64,000 nt of DNA from Saccharomycopsis fibuligera x Saccharomycopsis cf. fibuligera (taxonomy: Eukaryota > Ascomycota > Saccharomycetes > Ascoideales > Saccharomycopsidaceae): assembly GCA_001936135.1 (NCBI GenBank), contig CP012816.1, positions 1,615,501-1,679,500 of the forward strand, in the 5' to 3' direction. The notes beneath the pieces were generated by a model. That model did no database searches. It was not told the origin of the DNA and worked only from the letters and a program-made list of their open reading frames with translations. The position numbers and the translations under genes are program-made. Positions 33,576 through 44,258 of this stretch are shown here, piece by piece; positions within the stretch are counted from its first letter, which is position 1, and every line of letters starts with the position of its first letter.

Positions 33576-33936
33576 ATTGACGATATACTTAAACGGTCAA
33601 TGATATTTTGAGTTTTGCTGAAAACTGAGATATCTAGACTCAAATGTGCAACCAGTATCCCATCAAAGACAATACCTTACAAGCACTATAGTAATAACGA
33701 GAGCTTTGTACAGCGCTTGAAATCGCCGCTGGCAATTGCCGCTGTGACACCGGCAGGGTAAAATTGGTGATATCTCAGGTGCCAATGCCACGGATCTTAC
33801 ACTCACCAAACAAACAACACTTGAGACATTGATAACGATGATGATTATGCTGATGATGATGATGACGATGAACCATTATTGTCAGATATTACAGAAATAT
33901 ATACATATATATGCTTTCAAAATATCTACAGGTACA
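33576..33936. promoter_or_regulatory. Divergent promoter GGA/CNL1
   Basis: A 361-bp divergent region. A GAT/GATGAC microsatellite lies at about 33825-33872. An in-frame ATG at 33829 lies in it and would add 36 residues (MITMMIML...) to CNL1, but that is the translation of the repeat and I treat it as leader. Confidence 0.5.
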
Positions 33937-34659
33937 ATGGCCAGTGACACAGACTCGTACTCAATCTCACAATCAACAATAACCTCGAGACAAACTATCC
34001 AGCGGACTCTACTGAATCTTGGAAATGATAGTAATAGTAACGTGCCGAATGCAGCAAATGGATTAGGGAGTAAAAGCAGTGAGGAAGTCGTTGCTACCAC
34101 TTATGGAGATGCACGTGGTAGTGGAATTGATAAATTAGGCTCAAGCGATAGGTACGAACAACAAAATAGCAACAGTGAGACAATCGATAATGATATTCAT
34201 AATGTTGATGATATTAACATTGTCAATGACAATGTCAGCGACAGGCACATCCAACATCAGGAGTATGACAAAGATGATAACAAAAGCATACGAGACTTAA
34301 ATGGTGATGAAGAAAACATCAGTGGTAATAATGAAAACAACAACGATAAGGATCCCGAACATTCAAGTACAGATCCTTTAAACATAAAGGAACTAGCATT
34401 AAATTTTGACTACTTAATGTACAAAATCAATGATCGGATAAAATCACTTAGTGAGGTTGCCCAGCAGTCCACATTTAGACAAAAGGAAAACGCTGAATTC
34501 ATAATCATGGAAATTGATAAGGTGATACAGTATTACTATGAAATTAATAAGAAGCTCGATGAGATTAATAACGATTTTAACAAAGTGAAGCAAATCAGTA
34601 TGATTATTGATGAGTTTGTGCCCAGAATAAAAGAACTTGAAGGTTATTTTTTGCGTTAA
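33937..34659 (+). CDS. CNL1: BLOC-1 subunit Cnl1 (BLOC1S4/cappuccino-like)
   Basis: I start it at ATG 33937 (MASDTDSYSIS), giving 240 residues. The C-terminal ~95 residues match yeast Cnl1: LNIKELALNFDYLMYKINDRI corresponds to [21 protein letters not shown], and a second helix ends KQISMIIDEFVPRIKELEGYF. Known role: small coiled-coil subunit of the yeast BLOC-1 complex, which acts on endosomes with the Rab5 (Vps21) GAP pathway. The N-terminal ~145 residues are low-complexity, rich in N, D and S, making it about twice as long as the 122-residue S. cerevisiae protein. Another BLOC-1-type subunit gene lies 30 kb away in this window. Confidence 0.82.
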   Translation: MASDTDSYSISQSTITSRQTIQRTLLNLGNDSNSNVPNAANGLGSKSSEEVVATTYGDARGSGIDKLGSSDRYEQQNSNSETIDNDIHNVDDINIVNDNVSDRHIQHQEYDKDDNKSIRDLNGDEENISGNNENNNDKDPEHSSTDPLNIKELALNFDYLMYKINDRIKSLSEVAQQSTFRQKENAEFIIMEIDKVIQYYYEINKKLDEINNDFNKVKQISMIIDEFVPRIKELEGYFLR

Positions 34660-35034
34660 TAGATACTTATTGCTTTTAGTTCAAAAATGATATGAGCTGA
34701 AGTTGAATTACAGGCTACAGATTACGTATTAGCTGATAAGTATTTGAATTGAAACATAACTCCAAATTGTCAAAACAATTACTGAGAAAAAAGAACAAAA
34801 TCAAAAGCATAACATGAAAATTCGGAATGCAGAGTGAGATATTATAATACAAAACATGATCAAAATGCAATAAAATAAGCTAATAAAAGGCGAAAGAAAA
34901 GATACAGAAAAAGTAAAACAGAAAAATTGACACAAATGAAGTACTAAAACACAATGACTAGTATAACAGTACGCTACTGCTGCAGTACAACAGTGAGCAT
35001 GATAGAATATACAAACGTATGAAAGAAGATCTTA
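34660..35034. other. Convergent 3' intergenic CNL1-SPC110
   Basis: A 375-bp AT-rich stretch between two stop codons. Nothing was recognised. Confidence 0.55.
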
Positions 35035-38000
35035 TCAACAATGTAACAAAGGCAATGTTTGGAATCGGGTTTGCAAATCCAGGATAGTCTTTGTTTTCTG
35101 TTTCGATTTTAAAAATCTATTTTTTATTCTAATCGCAGCCAAGATTCCTTTGGCCACTGCTTTGAAAGTTAACTTTCTCTTGCTAAGTAATTTATAATCT
35201 GGATAAATACCCACTTTTGCCAATGTGTTGATATCACTCATCACTAATTTATCAGAGTTTTTGATTGACGTTATGAAATATTGGTTTAAAAACTTAAGAT
35301 CTTGGGATGAGTAAATTTCTTGGTGAAACTTTTCACGATAGTATTGAATCTTTGACTCTAGAGCTTCAAACTTTGCTTTATAGGCTTTTTCCAACTTTAT
35401 AGTCTCTGAGCTATCATTCGATTTCATCTTGGATTGTAAATCAGTCACTTTTGCGTTTAATGACTTTCTTGATAATTGTAGTTCTCTCAATCTTGAAGTC
35501 ATGTCCTTTCTCATCGTATCATACTCATCACTGAGAATTCTTAGTTCTTTTTCTTTGGCAGCAAGTCTTTCAGCAAGCTCAGGTTCTTTTTTGTCTGTTT
35601 CTTCTTTTATCACAGTCAAATCTTCATTCTTATGCTTGTATCGTTTGTATATTTTTTTGTAATTTTCTTTAACCTTATGTAACTCTGTTTCCATGTTGTT
35701 CAAGTTATTTGTTAATTCTGTCTGTTTACTCTTCATTGCTTCGTACAAATCATTTTTACTTTCTTCAATTGTGCGAAGTTTCAAATTCAAGTTGTCAATT
35801 TCTTTCTGTTTATCTGCCAATTGTTGTTGTAATCTGTCATCTGGCTTTGTATTATTTGCTTTTAAAGTTTCAAGTTCCTGCTTGAGAACGCTTTTTTCAT
35901 TGTTCAATAAAATCACCTCCTTTTCCTTGTCAATGTTTTCTTTAAGTAACTTCAAATGATCTTCTTTACTTATAATCTCATCAATATTATTAGTCTGTTG
36001 ATTTCTGTTAACGTCTTTATTTAATGAGGTTAGTTCCTTAATTCTAGTATCTTTAGAAATAATTTCCTCATTAAGACTAGTAATTCTTTCTTTGTAATCG
36101 TTAATTTGCGACTCAAATGTTGCATTCTTGTTTGCAACCAACACTTCAAGATCATTTTTCTGTTTTGCTAATCTTTTAATTTCTTCCTTCTCGTAAGAGT
36201 GGAGCGATTTGCTAGAGCGTTCATTTTCCAAATCTTCATTTAAATGTTTAATCTTTAATTCAAAACTTTTAATTTCATCCTTTAAGTCTTCTTTTTCTTT
36301 GGTTAACCTCTTAATAGTAGAAATGTCCGCATGATTACGGCGGATCGGCTCACTATCTTCATCAGTATCCACATCAGTAGGACCGTTCCAGAAATTGCTG
36401 AAAAACCCGCCTCCACCACTGTTGCTACTGGCTTGTTTCTTTTTAGGTTGGGATTGTGTAGATGCGTATCTTGTCTGCCTGTGTAAAGATTCATTTTCGC
36501 TCTTCAAGTTAATGAGATCATTATTCGCTTGTCTCTGTTGTGCTTGCAAAGACTCTATATCAAACAATGCATTATTTAGCTTATTCTCTAAGTCCATAAT
36601 GTGGTCTTCATAAATCTTCAAATCATCATAAGCTTGATCTCTTTCATTTTCTATTTGGGCCACGCTGTTTAAAAATGTAGTGTTATGCACATCAGCAAAT
36701 TGTTTTTGTTCTTCTAAGTCTACTTCTAGTTCAGTAACCCGTAGCTTGTAGCGCGAAAGTTCGCTTCTTAGCCTTTGATCCATTTCCCTTAGCCTAGTGA
36801 TCTCATTTTCCAAGTTATAGTGAGAGTTTCTTGTGGATGAGGTAAGCTGATTCCTCAAGGACTCAATATGGGAATGTAAACTTTCAATTTCATCGTTACT
36901 TAAAGTTAATCGGGATTCGTATTCGTGAATCTGGCTATTCAATGACTTTATTTTAGAACTTTTTTCATCAAGCTCTTTTAAAAGTTTTTCCATTTTCTTA
37001 TTACTTGAAGAGCCATTATTTTCAAGGCTTTTTAGTTTGACCTTCAAATTAGAAGCTTCTGCTTCTTTTTTTGTTAACTTGTTATTTAAAGTGCCAATTT
37101 CCGAATCTTTTTCGTTGATTGTAAGTTTGAGTTTGTGAAAATCATCCGCAAGCTTTTCAACTGATTCTTCTTTGTCGTTAAGCTGTTGGTAGAGTTTTTT
37201 GATCTCTTCATTTTTATCAATAATAGTTTCTTCTAATTGATCATTTTCAGCCAAATCTTGCTCTTTTAAATCCTCCAAACGTTGACATTTATTGCGTAGT
37301 TGCTCAAGCTGTAAATTTTGTTCCTCGAGTTCATGGGTCTTGTTGCGAAGCTCATACTGCAAATCTTCAATTTCATTTTGTAAATGTGTAAAAGATTTGT
37401 TGGATGCTGTTGGAGAGGGCTGTGCATCCAAAGACTTCTGCAATTGATCAATTTTGAGCAATAACTGGTCCTTCTCATTGATCAAAGTTTCAATTTGTGC
37501 AGTAAGCTTGTTGACAGTCACATTCGAGGAATCAGAAGCCTGCAGTATTGTAGATTTTTTTTGCTGTTCAATAATTTGATTCAACTTTTGGGTTTTTATA
37601 TTCAAGTGTCCAATTTCTAATTTCAAATCGCCATTTTCGTTGATAAGTTTCTTAATATCCTCTGGGGTGTTTACATCAAGATATTTGGTTAAACTGGCAA
37701 TTTTGATTTTCAAGCCATAGTTTTCAGCTTTCAAATGATCTATATTCTCTTGTTGTTGTTTCAAAGGGTTTGAGCTATGTTTTAAAAAGTCGTTAAACTT
37801 TGAGCCCGCTCTGTGACCGTTCTCACTGTCATGGTTGTTATTCATTTGACTAGCGTTGCGGTTTTCTTTAAACGATATCAATGGAGTCGATGTGGAAAAT
37901 GTGTCAAAAGTGTCTGATGGGGAAAGAGTTTTATCTCCATTAGTGTTCTGTTTTGACTTTGATACCGTGTTGAGAATATATGAGTTGTCATTTCTATTAT

Positions 38001-38175
38001 TTCTAGGGGAGCGTTCATTGCTGTTAAGTACAGAAAAGTCAATATCTGAACCCTGCTGGCCTATGGGAGTGAACTGGTAAGCGTTCGTATTGTGGATGTG
38101 GTTGTTGCGATTATGGCGATTGTGGTGCAGATGCCTTTCCAAGGGCGTGCCGAGAAGATGCTTATAGGTAGCCAT
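35035..38175 (-). CDS. SPC110: Spindle pole body gamma-tubulin complex receptor Spc110 (pericentrin-like)
   Basis: The protein has 1046 residues from ATG 38175; the frame upstream of this has only a GTG. Almost all of residues ~140-930 is heptad-rich coiled coil. Near the N-terminus is YQFTPIG (33-39), matching the start of the SPM motif of Spc110 (EFTPVG). A CM1-like segment ENIDHLKAENYGLKIKIASL follows at about 145-165, the gamma-tubulin small-complex binding element. The C-terminal ~960-1025 holds a PACT-like block, LLSKRKLTFKAVAKGILAAI then RIKNRF, fitting calmodulin-regulated anchoring at the pole. Known role: nuclear-side receptor that nucleates spindle microtubules. The alternative, Spc72, is less likely given SPM plus PACT. 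An MCB box lies upstream. Confidence 0.85.
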   Translation of the reverse strand: MATYKHLLGTPLERHLHHNRHNRNNHIHNTNAYQFTPIGQQGSDIDFSVLNSNERSPRNNRNDNSYILNTVSKSKQNTNGDKTLSPSDTFDTFSTSTPLISFKENRNASQMNNNHDSENGHRAGSKFNDFLKHSSNPLKQQQENIDHLKAENYGLKIKIASLTKYLDVNTPEDIKKLINENGDLKLEIGHLNIKTQKLNQIIEQQKKSTILQASDSSNVTVNKLTAQIETLINEKDQLLLKIDQLQKSLDAQPSPTASNKSFTHLQNEIEDLQYELRNKTHELEEQNLQLEQLRNKCQRLEDLKEQDLAENDQLEETIIDKNEEIKKLYQQLNDKEESVEKLADDFHKLKLTINEKDSEIGTLNNKLTKKEAEASNLKVKLKSLENNGSSSNKKMEKLLKELDEKSSKIKSLNSQIHEYESRLTLSNDEIESLHSHIESLRNQLTSSTRNSHYNLENEITRLREMDQRLRSELSRYKLRVTELEVDLEEQKQFADVHNTTFLNSVAQIENERDQAYDDLKIYEDHIMDLENKLNNALFDIESLQAQQRQANNDLINLKSENESLHRQTRYASTQSQPKKKQASSNSGGGGFFSNFWNGPTDVDTDEDSEPIRRNHADISTIKRLTKEKEDLKDEIKSFELKIKHLNEDLENERSSKSLHSYEKEEIKRLAKQKNDLEVLVANKNATFESQINDYKERITSLNEEIISKDTRIKELTSLNKDVNRNQQTNNIDEIISKEDHLKLLKENIDKEKEVILLNNEKSVLKQELETLKANNTKPDDRLQQQLADKQKEIDNLNLKLRTIEESKNDLYEAMKSKQTELTNNLNNMETELHKVKENYKKIYKRYKHKNEDLTVIKEETDKKEPELAERLAAKEKELRILSDEYDTMRKDMTSRLRELQLSRKSLNAKVTDLQSKMKSNDSSETIKLEKAYKAKFEALESKIQYYREKFHQEIYSSQDLKFLNQYFITSIKNSDKLVMSDINTLAKVGIYPDYKLLSKRKLTFKAVAKGILAAIRIKNRFLKSKQKTKTILDLQTRFQTLPLLHC

Positions 38176-38602
38176 AAGGAGCAATGTATAGCAGCTGTTT
38201 GATAGGATTAGCACTGAGTGCGACTATGCAGTGAGAAGAACAAAGAGAAGCTAGGGTGTTTCAGGCTTATGACAGAAAAAAGCAGCCTATGAAGATGTCT
38301 CTTGAGGTTATATCATATTATATTCTATTATATTTGTTTTGTTTTGTTTTTGTTTACTTTTTGTGCAAAAAACAAAAAAAAAAAAAAACAGAACAATGCA
38401 TAATGACGCACAGTGACGCGTATATACGCTCATGTCACCTTATAAATTATTCCCGCTATTTTTCTCAAAATTTCATTTTCAATCGATTCATCTACATGAA
38501 CGGTGATATCGCCATATGGTAGGCGCCGACAATTAATTATCAGTGGAAACACTATCTGATCGAGTAAAATATCTTCAATACATTTAGCTCAATTATCACA
38601 AA
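38176..38602. promoter_or_regulatory. Divergent promoter SPC110/TRP4 with an MCB box
   Basis: ACGCGT at 38416-38421 is an exact MCB (MBF) site about 240 bp upstream of the SPC110 ATG, consistent with G1/S control of spindle-pole genes in yeasts. No exact TGACTC Gcn4 site for TRP4 was found; TGACGCA and TGACGCG occur at about 38404-38420. An A-run is present at about 38376. Confidence 0.5.
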
Positions 38603-39775
38603 ATGAGCACCTCCACTGTATCAGCTCTATCAAAGACTGCTCTCAGTCCTTACATCAAATCGCTCCTACTCAAACCACCAAACCTCACCACCGACGACTT
38701 AGCAGTTGCTTTAAGACTCATTTTCCAGCAAATTCCAGCGCCGGTGCAAGTAGCTTCGTTCTTGACTGCTTTGACCTTCACTGGTCTTGACCGTGATCCT
38801 AAGTACATTGCTACTGCGGTGAGAACAATTTTGGAATTTTCAGAGATACCATCCATCAACACTGCCGGTCTTAACAATCCAGCTGTGGTGTTTGCTGATA
38901 TTGTGGGTACAGGTGGAGATGGCCAAAACACGTTCAATGTTTCCACTTCATCAGCTATTGTTGTTGCCGGTATTCAAAAAAGTGATAAAGAAGTGATAGT
39001 CGTTAAGCACGGTGGGAAAGCATCGACTAGTGTATCGGGATCTGGCGATTTTGTTGGAAAATTGGGCATTCCAACCTCTAAAGTTACTGCCAGCACTGTT
39101 GGTCAGCTTGTGGAATCGGATTTGAACAAGTTTGTATTTTTGTTTGCTCCAAGTTTCCATCGTGGCATGCATACTGTGGCAGATATCAGAAAGCTGCTTG
39201 GCATTCCTACAATTTTTAACATATTGGGGCCTCTACTCAACCCAGTACCACTTCATTCTAGAGTGTTAGGCGTTTATGCTGAAGAATTAGGTCCTGTTTA
39301 TGCTGAATCTGTGAGAGACTTGCATCCAGAGCAGTACACTACTACTGGGACCAACAGCGCCAACAAATACAGCACTGTGGTGGTCTGGGGCGAAGTTGGT
39401 CTTGATGAGGTAGCACCAATCGGCAAAACTAGATTATGGTACATTGATCCAGCCTCTAAAGAAATAAGGTCAGAAACCATTTCTCCTGAAGACTTTGGAC
39501 TTCCAGAACATACATTGCAAGAAGTTCGCTCCGGAACACCAGAAGAGAACGCTAAGGTGCTTCGCGATATTCTCGAAAACAGTACTGAGGTAGCAGCTGT
39601 TGCCAATGAGCCAATACTAGACTACATTCTCATGAACAGCAGTGTGCTAGCCGTCAGCAGTGGGCTCGCTAAGGACTGGAAAGAAGGGGTTGCGTTGTCC
39701 AGAGAGAGTATTAGCAGCGGCAGAGCGCTCCAGGCCTTGAACCGTCTTGTGGATACAGCCAACAAATTAGAGTAG
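38603..39775 (+). CDS. TRP4: Anthranilate phosphoribosyltransferase Trp4
   Basis: The 390-residue enzyme joins anthranilate and PRPP in tryptophan synthesis. PRPP-binding motifs are GTGGDGQNTFNVST (102-115) and KHGGKASTSVSGSGD (135-149). The anthranilate-site region FAPSFHRGMHTVADIRKLLG and the IFNILGPLLNP motif are intact. The length matches fungal TrpD enzymes. The ATG at 38603 is the first in frame after a short leader. Confidence 0.96.
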   Translation: MSTSTVSALSKTALSPYIKSLLLKPPNLTTDDLAVALRLIFQQIPAPVQVASFLTALTFTGLDRDPKYIATAVRTILEFSEIPSINTAGLNNPAVVFADIVGTGGDGQNTFNVSTSSAIVVAGIQKSDKEVIVVKHGGKASTSVSGSGDFVGKLGIPTSKVTASTVGQLVESDLNKFVFLFAPSFHRGMHTVADIRKLLGIPTIFNILGPLLNPVPLHSRVLGVYAEELGPVYAESVRDLHPEQYTTTGTNSANKYSTVVVWGEVGLDEVAPIGKTRLWYIDPASKEIRSETISPEDFGLPEHTLQEVRSGTPEENAKVLRDILENSTEVAAVANEPILDYILMNSSVLAVSSGLAKDWKEGVALSRESISSGRALQALNRLVDTANKLE

Positions 39776-40219
39776 ATGCCACACTAGACAGTAATATATG
39801 ATTGCACTTGTATTTGTATTGGTATTTTCATGATTTTGTATACTTTATTCTGAAAATGCGACACGCTTGAGTGGTAATAGTGGGGTGTAGTCATGTGGCA
39901 TGGTACGCGGACGCACCCCCAGGATCGGCGGTGAAAATAACACGAATTCTTTCTTTCCTTTCTGGAGCGATTTGCTGTTAAATAAAGGAAAAGAAAAAAA
40001 AAATGCTATAGAGAGAGAGCGAATCGTAGTGTCATAGTCTGATTTGTGTGTGCGTGTCAGATCAAAGCAGAGCAGAGCAAAGCAGAGCTTATACTCATAA
40101 TTATAAAACATCAGTAAACTTTTCTTGGCCGGCCAATCTTGTCTATCAGGATATAATCTAACTGAGTTCTCTCAATTCTCTTTCAATAGAACATAATAGC
40201 TTGAAAACTGCTTCTAACT
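39776..40219. promoter_or_regulatory. Intergenic TRP4-CDC12
   Basis: About 440 bp containing the CDC12 promoter. It holds a short repeat of GCAGAGCA/AAGCAGAG words at about 40066-40090. An 88-codon minus-strand frame here (39845-40111) has no recognisable family and overlaps the promoter. Confidence 0.45.
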
Positions 40220-41484
40220 ATGTCCGATTTCGTTGGTATTTCTAACTTGCCAAACCAAAGGTATGCTATTATTTCATAATATAGCTTTGATTCAAAAAAC
40301 AAAAAGATCTGTGTCTTTTTGGTTATACGTATAACTCTTATCATCTTCTAGATCTCCTCGTCTTATAGTGCTAATACTAACTGTAATATAGATACAAAAT
40401 TGTATCTAAAACTGGTTCCACCTTCACTTTGATGGTAGCTGGTGAATCAGGATTGGGTAAAACCACATTTATCAACACTTTATTCCAAACTGGCCTCAAA
40501 AGCCATGTTGACAACAAGATCAGACACGCCAAAGGAATCCGTTCCACTGTGGAGATCGATATCGTTAGAGCGGAATTAGAAGAAAAAGATTTCAAAATTA
40601 GATTAAACATCATTGACACTCCTGGATTTGGTGACAATGTCAACAATAAAAGAGCATTCCAACCATTAATTGATTTCATTGATGACCAACATGACTCTTA
40701 TATGAAGCAGGAGCAACAACCAACTAGAGCTGAAGTCAAAGATTTGAGAGTTCATGCTTGTTTGTACTTTATTAGACCAACCGGTCATTCTTTAAAACCA
40801 TTGGATATTGAAGTCATGAAAAAGCTTAGTAGTAGAGTTAACTTAATTCCCGTTATCTCTAAAGCTGATACTTTATCCCCAAAAGAAATCAATGACTTCA
40901 AGCAAAGAATAAGAGCAGTTATTGAAGCTCAAGAAATTAAAATTTACTCCCCACCAATTGAAACTGACGATGAGGCAAGTGCTGAACATTCCAGACTTTT
41001 GATTGAATCTATCCCATTTGCCATCATCGGTTCTGAAACCAAAGTTAGAAACGTTAATGGTGATTTGGTTTTTGGCAGAGAATACCCATGGGGTGTTGCT
41101 GAAGTTGAAAACGAGCAACATAGTGATTTCTTAAAACTCAGATCATTATTATTGAGAACCAACATGTTGGACTTGATATTATCTACTGAAGAGTTACATT
41201 ATGAGACTTATAGAGCTTTGAAATTGGATAACAAGTCAGAAGACTCTAGATCCAAGATTGCAAAGAGATTCCATAACAATCCAAAATTCAAAGAAGAAGA
41301 AGATCAGTTGAAGAAATATTTCACCGATCAAGTCAAGGCTGAAGAAGCGAGATTTAGACAATGGGAACAAAACATTATCAATGAAAGACAAAGATTGAAT
41401 TTGGATTTGGAAAGCGTTCAGTTGCAAATCAAGCAGTTGGAAGAGCAAATCAAGGATTTGAACTTGAAGAAAGGTTACAAATAA
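40220..41484 (+). CDS. CDC12: Septin Cdc12, spliced
   Basis: Exon 1 (40220-40260) encodes MSDFVGISNLPNQ plus two bases. A 131-bp intron (GTATGC donor, TACTAAC branch at 40375-40381, TAG acceptor) leads to exon 2 (40392-41484), giving 377 residues. The start FVGISNLPNQRYKIV is the Cdc12 type. The GTPase has GESGLGKTT (31-39), DTPGFGD and SKAD. The septin unique element appears as YPWGVAEVEN, and a C-terminal coiled coil (about 320-377) begins with EARFRQWEQNI. Cdc12 forms hetero-oligomeric filaments at the bud neck. The protein is slightly shorter than the 407-residue S. cerevisiae one, mainly through missing insertions in the GTPase domain. It faces CDC28 tail to tail. Confidence 0.95.
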
Positions 41485-41978
41485 GGTACCAATTCAATTT
41501 CTGGCGCCTTTTCATCAAGTGACTGCTTAACACAGTCTAGCGCCGTCATAGCTGCTGTTTTTTTCTCTCTCACTTCCAAGCCAGCCAGTCAGTTAGTTAT
41601 CCAATCCTGGCAAACGGCTCTACCCATAACCATAATCGTTCCCAGGAAAAAAAAATCGTTTTTTACTTTTCAGCCCCAGCTACATGTATACCTCAAAGAG
41701 TCAAGACATTAGTATATGCTTAACTTCCCAGTATCCCAGGGTTGCTTGGTACTGTCTTTCTCAGATACTTTCTATCACATTAGTTTCGTTAGTCTCGTTT
41801 TTTCCATAGTTTTTTATGATACTTCTTTTGTTACACTTTTCGTTTTTTTTTTTTTTTTTTTTTTTACAGCTGTTTTCTCCACCTTTTTTCTCGTTGGCCA
41901 CACGTTTGCAATTCTTTAAAATACATACCTTGTTTAATAATCTTTTCCGTTGTTACCTTCTTTAAAAGGATCTTTTTT

Positions 41979-42013
<35 letters not shown>

Positions 42014-42994
42014 AATCTTTTGCTTGTCCTTTTTTCTACCCTTTTTCTTTTTTCATCTCTTGATCTAGTTATCTTTTTTTGTTTTGTTATCAATCTCCTT
42101 AAACACTTAAACTCCTAAAGTACTAATTTATATTTTGTTAGTTATTATTATTCTCTACTTTGCTTTTAAAAGAACGCTCTTTAGAAACTAGAAGACCAGT
42201 AGAAAGCGTCTGTTTCCATCGAGATGCAGTATGCACAAACCAGAGCATAACTAGCTGATGCAAAAGCATATGTCCAGTGAGTGTGAGTGCGTATGTATAT
42301 GTCCTATTGTGTTTTCCGTTGATTTATAATGACGCAGGATTACCAAAATGCGAAGGCAAGCTACGTTACAGCATGCTGATTGCCCTATATCCCATTCACT
42401 GCGGCGAGGTCCCATGGCTTTCTATATTGCTACAGTCAGAGCAAAGTGAAGCTGGATCGTCTTTTAACTTGTCGGTTAAATAATTGGGGACCACAGTTGT
42501 TGACCTGTCTGGCAGCCGGCACAACCCTCGGGGATCTGAGCATATACCCTTTCAGTTGCTGATCTTTACCATCTTCTTCACTCAATTTATCACCTCGGTT
42601 CATTTAATTAAACCAGACCAAGCTTCTCGCTTTTCTTTTTTACCTTCTTTACTCGTATCACCGAGCATTACTAGGTGAGGCCGTCCAATTACCAACTATT
42701 TGATGATTTGGCAACCAGACAATCTGGTGAACATTTGGGAAATAAAGGTCTATGTATAGATGGGACTTAGAGAGTAATAAAGTAGGCAGGTAAGTGACGT
42801 GAGATTGATAACTATGGAATAAGGGTAGGGGTAGGGGTAGTGAACAGAAAAAAAAAAAAAAAAAAAATGCAAGATAATCACAACAAGCTCAGAGATTTCC
42901 AAAAAAAATAAATAAGTAAAACGAAATAGATTGCAGATACAAAACAAAAAAGTACATTATAAGCAGTGCTATTTTTTTTTTTTTATAAGTAATA
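41485..42994. other. Long convergent 3' intergenic CDC12-CDC28
   Basis: A 1.5-kb region between two stop codons, long for this window. It has several T-tracts, the longest about 29 T at 41981-42009, and another of about 20 at 41850. A less AT-rich stretch at about 42250-42680 has short ORFs (up to 68 codons) without recognisable homology. This part could hold a noncoding RNA, but I found no box C/D or H/ACA pair I trust and no snRNA core. Confidence 0.45.
42823..42840. repeat. GGGGTA tandem repeat
   Basis: Three consecutive G-runs separated by TA form (GGGGTA)3-like sequence about 155 bp beyond the CDC28 stop codon. It looks like a telomeric-type word but is too short to be more than a microsatellite. 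Confidence 0.7.
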
Positions 42995-43942
42995 TCACTG
43001 GTAAACTGTAGCACCCAAAGGAATTGAATGTTTCATATGGATCGTTGGCTCTTCACCTTTTTCCAAAAAGTAAGGATGTAAAATTGCTCTCTTTGCACTT
43101 ATTCTGCTAGCTGGATCATAGACCAACAACTGCTCCAACAAGTCAATTCCATCCTTGTCCAAATCAGGCACAATATCAGCCAAATTTTGCTTTTGCCAAC
43201 GGGGAAAACTAGACTTGAAGTCAGGCAAATATCTGACGTCGGGCCAAATCTCTTCATTTGGAGTGCCCAATATTCTAAAGATTCTGAAGATTTCATCGAT
43301 CTCCGAATCACCAGGAAACAACGGCTTTCTATTAACCATTTCGGCAAAAATTGCCCCCGCGGACCACATGTCGACTCCTGTGGAGTATTGCTTACCGCCG
43401 AGTAACACCTCTGGACAACGGTACCATAGGGTGACGATCTCGTGGGTGTATGCTCGCAAGGGAACCCCGAAGGCTCTGGCAAGACCAAAGTCAGCAAGCT
43501 TCAAGTTGCCTTCTTTGTCAATAAGCAAGTTCTGAGGCTTCAAGTCACGGTGCAAGATACGGTGGGCATGGCAGTGGCGAATACCTTTGATCAACTGCAT
43601 CATGAATTTTTTCACCATATCTGCACCAAGACCCATGTCTGGAGGAATGGACTCCATGTATTTTTTCAAGTCCAAGTCCAAGTACTCAAACACCAAATAA
43701 AGCTTGTGAGAGTCTGAATGCACAATGTCGTACAAGCGGACAATGTTGTCGTCTTTGAGCTCTTTGAGCAAGGAGATTTCTCTGATGGCGGTAGAAGGCA
43801 CGCCCTCGTCTTCTGATTCGAGCCTAATTTTTTTAAGGGCCACAATACGGTTGTCGTGCTTGGTATCGAGAGCTTTATAGACAACACCGTAGGTGCCTTC
43901 CCCGATCTTTTCTAGTCTCTGGTAGTCTGACAACTCGACCAT
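42995..43942 (-). CDS. CDC28: Cyclin-dependent kinase Cdc28 (CDK1)
   Basis: The 315-residue protein starts at ATG 43942 ([19 protein letters not shown]). The sequence upstream is in frame but belongs to the leader. Key elements are GEGTYG (14-19, with inhibitory-type Thr18/Tyr19), catalytic K37, the cyclin-binding helix PSTAIRE (49-55), HRD (131-133), DFG (151-153) and the activation-loop Thr166 in [11 protein letters not shown]. Two substitutions are unusual for CDK1: the APE triplet reads CPE (TGT codon), and WSxGCIFAEM reads [10 protein letters not shown]. All catalytic residues are kept, so I expect a working kinase. Known role: master CDK for Start and mitosis. Its upstream region has a tandem forkhead-type array. 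Confidence 0.96.
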   Translation of the reverse strand: MVELSDYQRLEKIGEGTYGVVYKALDTKHDNRIVALKKIRLESEDEGVPSTAIREISLLKELKDDNIVRLYDIVHSDSHKLYLVFEYLDLDLKKYMESIPPDMGLGADMVKKFMMQLIKGIRHCHAHRILHRDLKPQNLLIDKEGNLKLADFGLARAFGVPLRAYTHEIVTLWYRCPEVLLGGKQYSTGVDMWSAGAIFAEMVNRKPLFPGDSEIDEIFRIFRILGTPNEEIWPDVRYLPDFKSSFPRWQKQNLADIVPDLDKDGIDLLEQLLVYDPASRISAKRAILHPYFLEKGEEPTIHMKHSIPLGATVYQ

Positions 43943-44202
43943 GATGCGGCTGTGTAGTTTTGTTGTTTGTTGGCAAGAGACGTGTGTGCTGAGAAAGAGG
44001 CAGAGCGAGAAACAGAAAGCGGTGATGTGGCTTAACGCTTGCTTGTAAAGGGATCTGGAGTACCAGGCAGCGAGCGATATGACTTGGTCGATCGGTTGAT
44101 ACTTCTTTCGGTCCGCCAGCCAGCTGTGTCTGCCTTTTGCGCAATCTGTGGTTTGGGGTTTGTCTGCTTCTGGTTTTGTTTTTATTGATCGATCAAGACG
44201 CG

Positions 44203-44258
44203 ACAACAACAACAACAGCAGCAGCGGCAGCAGCAGCAGCACACACACACACACACAC
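44203..44258. repeat. CAA/CAG/CA microsatellite upstream of CDC28
   Basis: A compound run of (CAA)n, (CAG)n with one CGG, then (CA)n lies about 260-315 bp upstream of the CDC28 ATG. It is likely polymorphic between strains. Confidence 0.9.

Noticed and set aside
33829-33936. Upstream ATG giving a 276-residue CNL1
   Set aside because: The extra residues (MITMMIML...) are the translation of a GAT microsatellite; family comparison favours the later ATG.
39845-40111. 88-codon minus-strand ORF with a basic, proline-containing C-terminus upstream of CDC12
   Set aside because: No homology recognised, no convincing partner exon despite an AACAG acceptor-like site, and it overlaps the CDC12 promoter.
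42823-42840. Telomere-like GGGGTA repeat
   Set aside because: Three units only; it does not match long CTG-clade telomere repeats and lies between normal genes.
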